From JAHEAO01 sp942492375 (GTDB taxonomy: Bacteria > Pseudomonadota > Alphaproteobacteria > Rhodobacterales > Rhodobacteraceae): 64,000 nucleotides of DNA. The stretch covers positions 113,753-177,752 of the forward strand of contig CALOEL010000010.1 in assembly GCA_942492375.1 (NCBI GenBank), in the 5' to 3' direction. This document shows, piece by piece, positions 60,095 to 64,000 of the stretch. Numbering within the stretch: position 1 is the first letter of the stretch; the number at the start of each line of letters is the position of its first letter. The notes under the pieces were generated by a model. The model saw only the letters and a list, made by a program, of their open reading frames with translations. It ran no database searches and was not told the origin of the DNA. Position numbers and translations under genes: made by a program.

Positions 60095-61045
60095 ATGAAA
60101 GACCAGACCGAAACGCCGGAATACGGGAAATTCGATCATCCCGAAATCACCGCCAAGGGCGAGCAGCGCGCCAGCGTCGCGCTGACCCATCCCGAGACGC
60201 TGTGGTTCAACACCGGCACGCTCTGCAACATCACTTGCGAAAACTGCTATATCGAAAGCTCTCCCACCAATGACCGTCTGGTCTACCTGACCGCCGCCGA
60301 CGTCGCCGATTTCCTCGACCAGCTCGAAGACCGGAACTGGAATGTGCGGGAAATCGGCTTTACCGGTGGCGAACCCTTCATGAACCCCGAGATGATCGAA
60401 CTGGCCAGGCTTTCGCTCGAACGCGGCTACCAGGTGCTGATTCTGACCAATGCGATGCTGCCGATGATGCGGCCGTCGATGCGAAACGGTCTCACCCGGC
60501 TGGATGCCGCGCATCCGGGTCAGCTGACGCTGCGGGTCTCGGTCGATCACTGGTCCGAGGCTCTGCACGACAAGGAACGCGGCAAAGGCGCTTTCGCGCG
60601 CACGCTCAAGGGCATGGACTGGCTGCGCGATGCCGGCATCCGGATGACGATCGCCGGCCGCACGATGTGGAACGAGTCCGATGCCGAGGCGCGCGCTGGC
60701 TACGCCGCGCTCTATGCGGCACGGGGCTATCTGATCGACGCCGCCGATCCCGGACAGACCGTTCTGTTCCCGGAAATGGACGAGACCGCGCCGGTTCCAG
60801 AAATCACCACCGCCTGCTGGTCGATCCTTAACAAGGACCCGGCGGATGTGATGTGCTCGTCGTCGCGGATGGTTGTCCGGCGCAAGGGCGCCGAGCGTCC
60901 GGCGGTTCTGGCCTGCACTCTTCTGCCCTATGATCCGCAGTTCGAACTCGGCGCGACGCTGGCCGAGGCCGAGCGTCCGGTGCGGCTAAATCACCCGCAT
61001 TGTGCAAAATTCTGCGTTCTCGGCGGGGCGAGCTGTTCGGCCTGA
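60095..61045 (+). CDS. Radical SAM protein with C-terminal cysteine cluster
   Basis: 316 residues. The radical SAM 4Fe-4S motif CxxxCxxC is Cys44, Cys48, Cys51 (LCNITCENCY), followed by EIGFTGGEPFMNPE. A second cysteine set at Cys303, Cys307, Cys314 (HCAKFCVLGGASC), with further cysteines at DVMCSSS and LACTLLP, suggests an auxiliary cluster as in SPASM/twitch proteins. Substrate unknown. It is divergent from zwf with 182 bases between. Start at MKDQTETPEY, after GCGACTGCGG. Confidence 0.85.
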   Translation: MKDQTETPEYGKFDHPEITAKGEQRASVALTHPETLWFNTGTLCNITCENCYIESSPTNDRLVYLTAADVADFLDQLEDRNWNVREIGFTGGEPFMNPEMIELARLSLERGYQVLILTNAMLPMMRPSMRNGLTRLDAAHPGQLTLRVSVDHWSEALHDKERGKGAFARTLKGMDWLRDAGIRMTIAGRTMWNESDAEARAGYAALYAARGYLIDAADPGQTVLFPEMDETAPVPEITTACWSILNKDPADVMCSSSRMVVRRKGAERPAVLACTLLPYDPQFELGATLAEAERPVRLNHPHCAKFCVLGGASCSA

Positions 61046-61053
61046 GGCCGCGG

Positions 61054-61824
61054 TCAGCCCGCCGTCATTCCGCCATCGACGGTATATTGCGCGCCGGTGA
61101 TGTAGCTTGCGTCATCCGAAGCAAGGAACAGCACCAGCTGCCCGACATCTGCCGGCTCGCCGTAGCGCCCCAGTGGCACCTGCGATTCGAAGTCCTTCTT
61201 GGCCTCTTCCGGATCCTCCTTGTTCGCGCCCTGTTCGATCGAGCGCATCATCCGCGTGTTGACCGGCGCGGGGTGTACCGAGTTGACGCGCACATTATCC
61301 TTGGCGGCCTCTTTCGCTGCGCTGCGCGTCAGCCCGACCACGCCGTGCTTGGTCGCGACGTAAGGCGACAGGCCCGGAAAGCCGATCAACCCCGCCACCG
61401 ACGAGGTGTTGATGATCGAACCGCCACCCGACTCGCTCATCACCGGTATCACGTGTTTCAGGCCAAGAAACACGCCGCGCAGGTTGACCGAGATCACCTT
61501 GTCGAAATCCTCGACCTTCTGATCGACCATCATGGCATATTCGCCCTCGATGCCGGCATTGTTGAAGAAGACGTCGATGCCGCCCATTTCGCGTTTGGCT
61601 GTCTCGACATAGGATTTCACGTCATCCTCGTCGCTCACATCGGCGGCGATGGTGATGACCTCGCCCGCCTCGGCAAGTTCGGTCTTCGCGTTCTTCAGCG
61701 CGTCTTCGTCCAGATCCACCAGCGCGACCTTCGCCCCTTCCTGCAGGAACAGCCGCGCCGTCTCCTGGCCGATCCCGCCGGCCCCGCCGGTGATCAGAAC
61801 GGATTTTCCTTCGAAACGTGTCAT
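61054..61824 (-). CDS. SDR family oxidoreductase
   Basis: 256 residues. Classical SDR: TGGAGGIG cofactor motif, NNAG near residue 89, catalytic Ser in NTSSVAG, and YVATKHG with Tyr and Lys. VDLDED after the second strand has Asp, favouring NAD over NADP. Substrate cannot be told; glucose-1-dehydrogenase-like annotation is common for such sequences. Convergent with the radical SAM gene, divergent from sdaA. Confidence 0.9.
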   Translation of the reverse strand: MTRFEGKSVLITGGAGGIGQETARLFLQEGAKVALVDLDEDALKNAKTELAEAGEVITIAADVSDEDDVKSYVETAKREMGGIDVFFNNAGIEGEYAMMVDQKVEDFDKVISVNLRGVFLGLKHVIPVMSESGGGSIINTSSVAGLIGFPGLSPYVATKHGVVGLTRSAAKEAAKDNVRVNSVHPAPVNTRMMRSIEQGANKEDPEEAKKDFESQVPLGRYGEPADVGQLVLFLASDDASYITGAQYTVDGGMTAG

Positions 61825-61993
61825 CGCGATCTCCTTTGATTGAAGCGGCCACTTTCCCGCTCAACGGATAGCCGGCCACACTGGTTCCGGCGGGTCGGTC
61901 GCGCGCGACTGCGAAGGCGTCGTTTCCGGGTGGTGCTCCGGCGCGCGGCCCGTCATGCTGCCGCCAAGGCCGCTCTCGCGCACAGGACCGCAG

Positions 61994-63367
61994 ATGTTTC
62001 TTTCCGTCTTCGACATGTTCAAGATAGGCGTCGGGCCGTCCTCTTCCCATACGATGGGACCAATGGTCGCGGGCGCGCGCTTTCTCGACCGGCTGCGGGG
62101 CTCGCCCTTCACCGCCCATGGCCTGCGCGCCTCGCTGCACGGCTCGCTGGCCTTCACCGGCATCGGCCACGCCACCGACCGCGCGACGATCCTCGGCCTC
62201 GCCGGCTTCGTTCCCGAAACCTACGACCGCGACAGCGCAGAAGCCGCGCTTGCCCGGATCCAAGAGACCGGCCGCGTCGATCCGGACGGCCTGCAGCCGC
62301 TGGCCTTCGATCCCGACAAGGACCTGCGCTTCGACTACGACCGCGCCCTGCCCGGCCATGCCAACGGGATGATCCTGATGGCCACCGACGCGCAGGGCGA
62401 CGTGATCCTGTCGGAAACCTACTATTCGGTCGGCGGCGGCTTCGTGCTGACCGAGGCGGAACTCGCCGCCGGCAAGGATAGCGACGACGGCGCGCCGGTG
62501 CCGCACCCGTTCAAGAGCGCGGCCGAGATGCTGGAGATGTGCACCGCCACCGACAAAACCATCGCAGAGCTGAAACGCGCCAATGAACTCAGCCGCCGCG
62601 GCGCCGCCGAGCTCGACCGCGGCATCGCCCGGATCTGGGAGGTGATGGAAGGCTGCATTGACCGCGGCATGACCACCGAGGGCATCCTGCCCGGCGGTCT
62701 CAAGGTGCGCCGCCGCGCCAAGGCGATCCATGATGCGCTGGTGGCCGAGCGCGGCCGCAACTTGTCCGCGCCGCATGTGATCAACGACTGGATGTCCGCC
62801 TATGCCATGGCGGTGAACGAGGAGAACGCCGCCGGCGGTCAGGTCGTCACCGCGCCGACCAACGGCGCCGCCGGGGTGATCCCGGCGACGATCCGCTACT
62901 GGCTCGACCATGTGCCGGGCGCCTCGCGCAGCCAGCTTCCCGAATTCTTCCTGACCGCCGCCGCCATCGGCGGGCTGATCAAATACAACGCCTCGATCTC
63001 GGGCGCCGAATGCGGCTGCCAGGCCGAGGTGGGCAGCGCCGCCGCGATGGCCGCGGCGGGTCTGGCCGCGGTGATGGGCGGCACCCCCGAACAGGTCGAG
63101 AACGCCGCCGAGATCGCGCTCGAGCACCATCTCGGGATGACCTGCGATCCGGTGAAGGGCCTCGTGCAGGTGCCCTGCATTGAGCGCAACGGCCTCGGCG
63201 CGATCAAGGCGGTCTCCGCCGCCTCGCTCTCGTTGCGCGGCGACGGCACGCATCTCGTCCCGCTCGACGCGGCGATCGAGACGATGCGGCAAACGGGGCG
63301 CGACATGAGCGAGAAATACAAGGAGACCTCGCTCGGCGGGCTCGCCGTCAATGTCCCGAACTGCTGA
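61994..63367 (+). CDS. sdaA: L-serine ammonia-lyase (iron-sulfur type)
   Basis: 457 residues. Deaminates serine to pyruvate. IGVGPSSSHTMGPM is the N-terminal signature; cluster-binding cysteines lie in GAECGCQAEVG and in MTCDPVKGLVQVPCIERN. Single-chain type as in proteobacteria. Start at MFLSVFDMFKIG. Serine supply and removal ties to the folate genes and glycerate kinase nearby. Confidence 0.96.
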   Translation: MFLSVFDMFKIGVGPSSSHTMGPMVAGARFLDRLRGSPFTAHGLRASLHGSLAFTGIGHATDRATILGLAGFVPETYDRDSAEAALARIQETGRVDPDGLQPLAFDPDKDLRFDYDRALPGHANGMILMATDAQGDVILSETYYSVGGGFVLTEAELAAGKDSDDGAPVPHPFKSAAEMLEMCTATDKTIAELKRANELSRRGAAELDRGIARIWEVMEGCIDRGMTTEGILPGGLKVRRRAKAIHDALVAERGRNLSAPHVINDWMSAYAMAVNEENAAGGQVVTAPTNGAAGVIPATIRYWLDHVPGASRSQLPEFFLTAAAIGGLIKYNASISGAECGCQAEVGSAAAMAAAGLAAVMGGTPEQVENAAEIALEHHLGMTCDPVKGLVQVPCIERNGLGAIKAVSAASLSLRGDGTHLVPLDAAIETMRQTGRDMSEKYKETSLGGLAVNVPNC

Positions 63368-63532
63368 CTTTTCTTCGCCCGAATACTCACCCGCACCGCG
63401 CCCCGGACTTCCCGGGCGCGGTGCTCAAGGATCTTCGCCCGCAGGACGGCATCATTTCACCAGACCAGTCCGGGTCGCGCGCATCCGGTCGTCGGCGTTG
63501 CCTCGGCCCGGCCCGCACCCTAGGCTCGCGCC

Positions 63533-64000
63533 ATGACACAGGATCGCCCCCTCCTCGGCATCCTCCTGATGCTCGGGTTCTGCTTTCTGGCCCCGCTCGG
63601 CGACTCGCTTGCCAAGCTGCTGGGCGAGCGGTTGTCGATCGGCCAGCTTCTGGCGGTGCGCTTCGCGATCCAGGCCGGGCTCCTGGTGCCGCTGGTCTGG
63701 CTGACCGGCCGCAGCCTGGCGATGACGCCGCGTGTCCTGCGGCTGACCGCCTTGCGCACCCTGCTGCACATCATCGGCATCGGCGCGATGTTCCTGTCGC
63801 TGCGCTTCCTGCCGCTCGCCGACGCCATCGCCATCGCCTTCGTCATGCCCTTCATCATGCTGCTTCTGGGCTGGTGGGTCCTGAACGAGCACGTTGGCCC
63901 GCAGCGCCTGGTCGCCTGCATCGTCGGCTTTGCGGGAACGCTTCTGGTGATCCAGCCCAACTTCGCCGATGTCGGGGCACCCGCACTTCTGCCGCTGGTC
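63533..64000 (+). CDS. EamA/DMT family transporter, partial
   Basis: First 156 residues, running off the right edge. MTQDRPLLGILLMLGFCFLA begins the first helix; FLPLADAIAIAFVMPFIMLLLG and ACIVGFAGTLLVIQP are typical EamA helices 4 and 5. Substrate unknown. Third member of this superfamily in the window. Confidence 0.88.
   Translation, partial: MTQDRPLLGILLMLGFCFLAPLGDSLAKLLGERLSIGQLLAVRFAIQAGLLVPLVWLTGRSLAMTPRVLRLTALRTLLHIIGIGAMFLSLRFLPLADAIAIAFVMPFIMLLLGWWVLNEHVGPQRLVACIVGFAGTLLVIQPNFADVGAPALLPLV

Noticed and set aside
1..64000. CRISPR arrays, insertion sequences or prophage
   Set aside because: No regularly spaced repeats, transposase or phage structural genes found in the window.

Overview
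This window is a GC-rich chromosomal segment from an alphaproteobacterium, most likely of the order Rhodobacterales (Rhodobacteraceae/Roseobacter type). I infer this from the gene content: chpT (the CtrA phosphorelay phosphotransferase), olsBA ornithine-lipid genes, COX15-type ctaA, a ribosomal protein L21 with a helix-hairpin-helix tail, obgE-proB-proA, and a short dispersed intergenic repeat (core AAATATCCCCGCCGGAGGC). I cannot name a genus from the sequence alone.

Layout. 1-2354: fatty-acid synthesis block fabG-acpP-fabF on the minus strand. 2493-9374: a DUF2726 protein, guaA, a small ABM-family protein, two EamA transporters, a FadL-like porin and a P-loop protein. 9413-12791: metA (acetyl-CoA type), a lipoprotein hydrolase, a PPK2 polyphosphate kinase and a TetR regulator. 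12795-16291: a membrane protein, rplM-rpsI, a thioesterase and a crotonase-fold protein. 16434-20861: an SMI1/KNR4-like protein, an MFS transporter, an M32 carboxypeptidase and ctaA. 21027-26638: an HxlR regulator and a ThiE-like gene, each with a single-base homopolymer frameshift, then DUF1330, a TrmJ-like methyltransferase, TfoX-N, olsBA, DUF3553 and chpT. 26665-33457: proA, proB, obgE, two acetyltransferases, rpmA, rplU and a DUF2059 protein.

33643-40151 is an accessory island in a tRNA-Ser(CGA) gene. The last 62 bases of the tRNA, including CCA, are repeated exactly at 40090-40151. A shorter 17-base copy of the core at 34932-34948 splits the island in two. The first part holds only the C-terminal remnant of a type I restriction HsdR subunit. 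The second holds a mercury-resistance operon (merR divergent from merT-merP-merF-merA, then a 120-aa Cys-containing membrane protein and a second disulfide-reductase-like flavoprotein). No integrase is present. The two internal right junctions share flanking sequence, so these look like two related integrative elements stacked at one tRNA.

40485-64000 returns to core-like genes: a TctCBA tricarboxylate transporter; rlmE and ppx; a one-carbon cluster (small 'virulence factor' family protein, MetF-like reductase, methyltetrahydrofolate methyltransferase, and further on a RACo-type corrinoid-activating protein) that has no corrinoid protein of its own here; a cytochrome P460; tRNA-Gly(CCC); glycerate 2-kinase; folD; RidA; the upper Entner-Doudoroff/pentose phosphate operon zwf-pgl-pgi with a LacI-type palindrome upstream of zwf; a radical SAM protein; an SDR; sdaA; and the start of a third EamA transporter. 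Together the right half handles folate-bound C1 units, serine/glycerate and hexose phosphates. The most unusual structures are the stacked tRNA-Ser islands and a 103-base cruciform (5200-5302) made of two inverted copies of the dispersed repeat over an EamA start codon.
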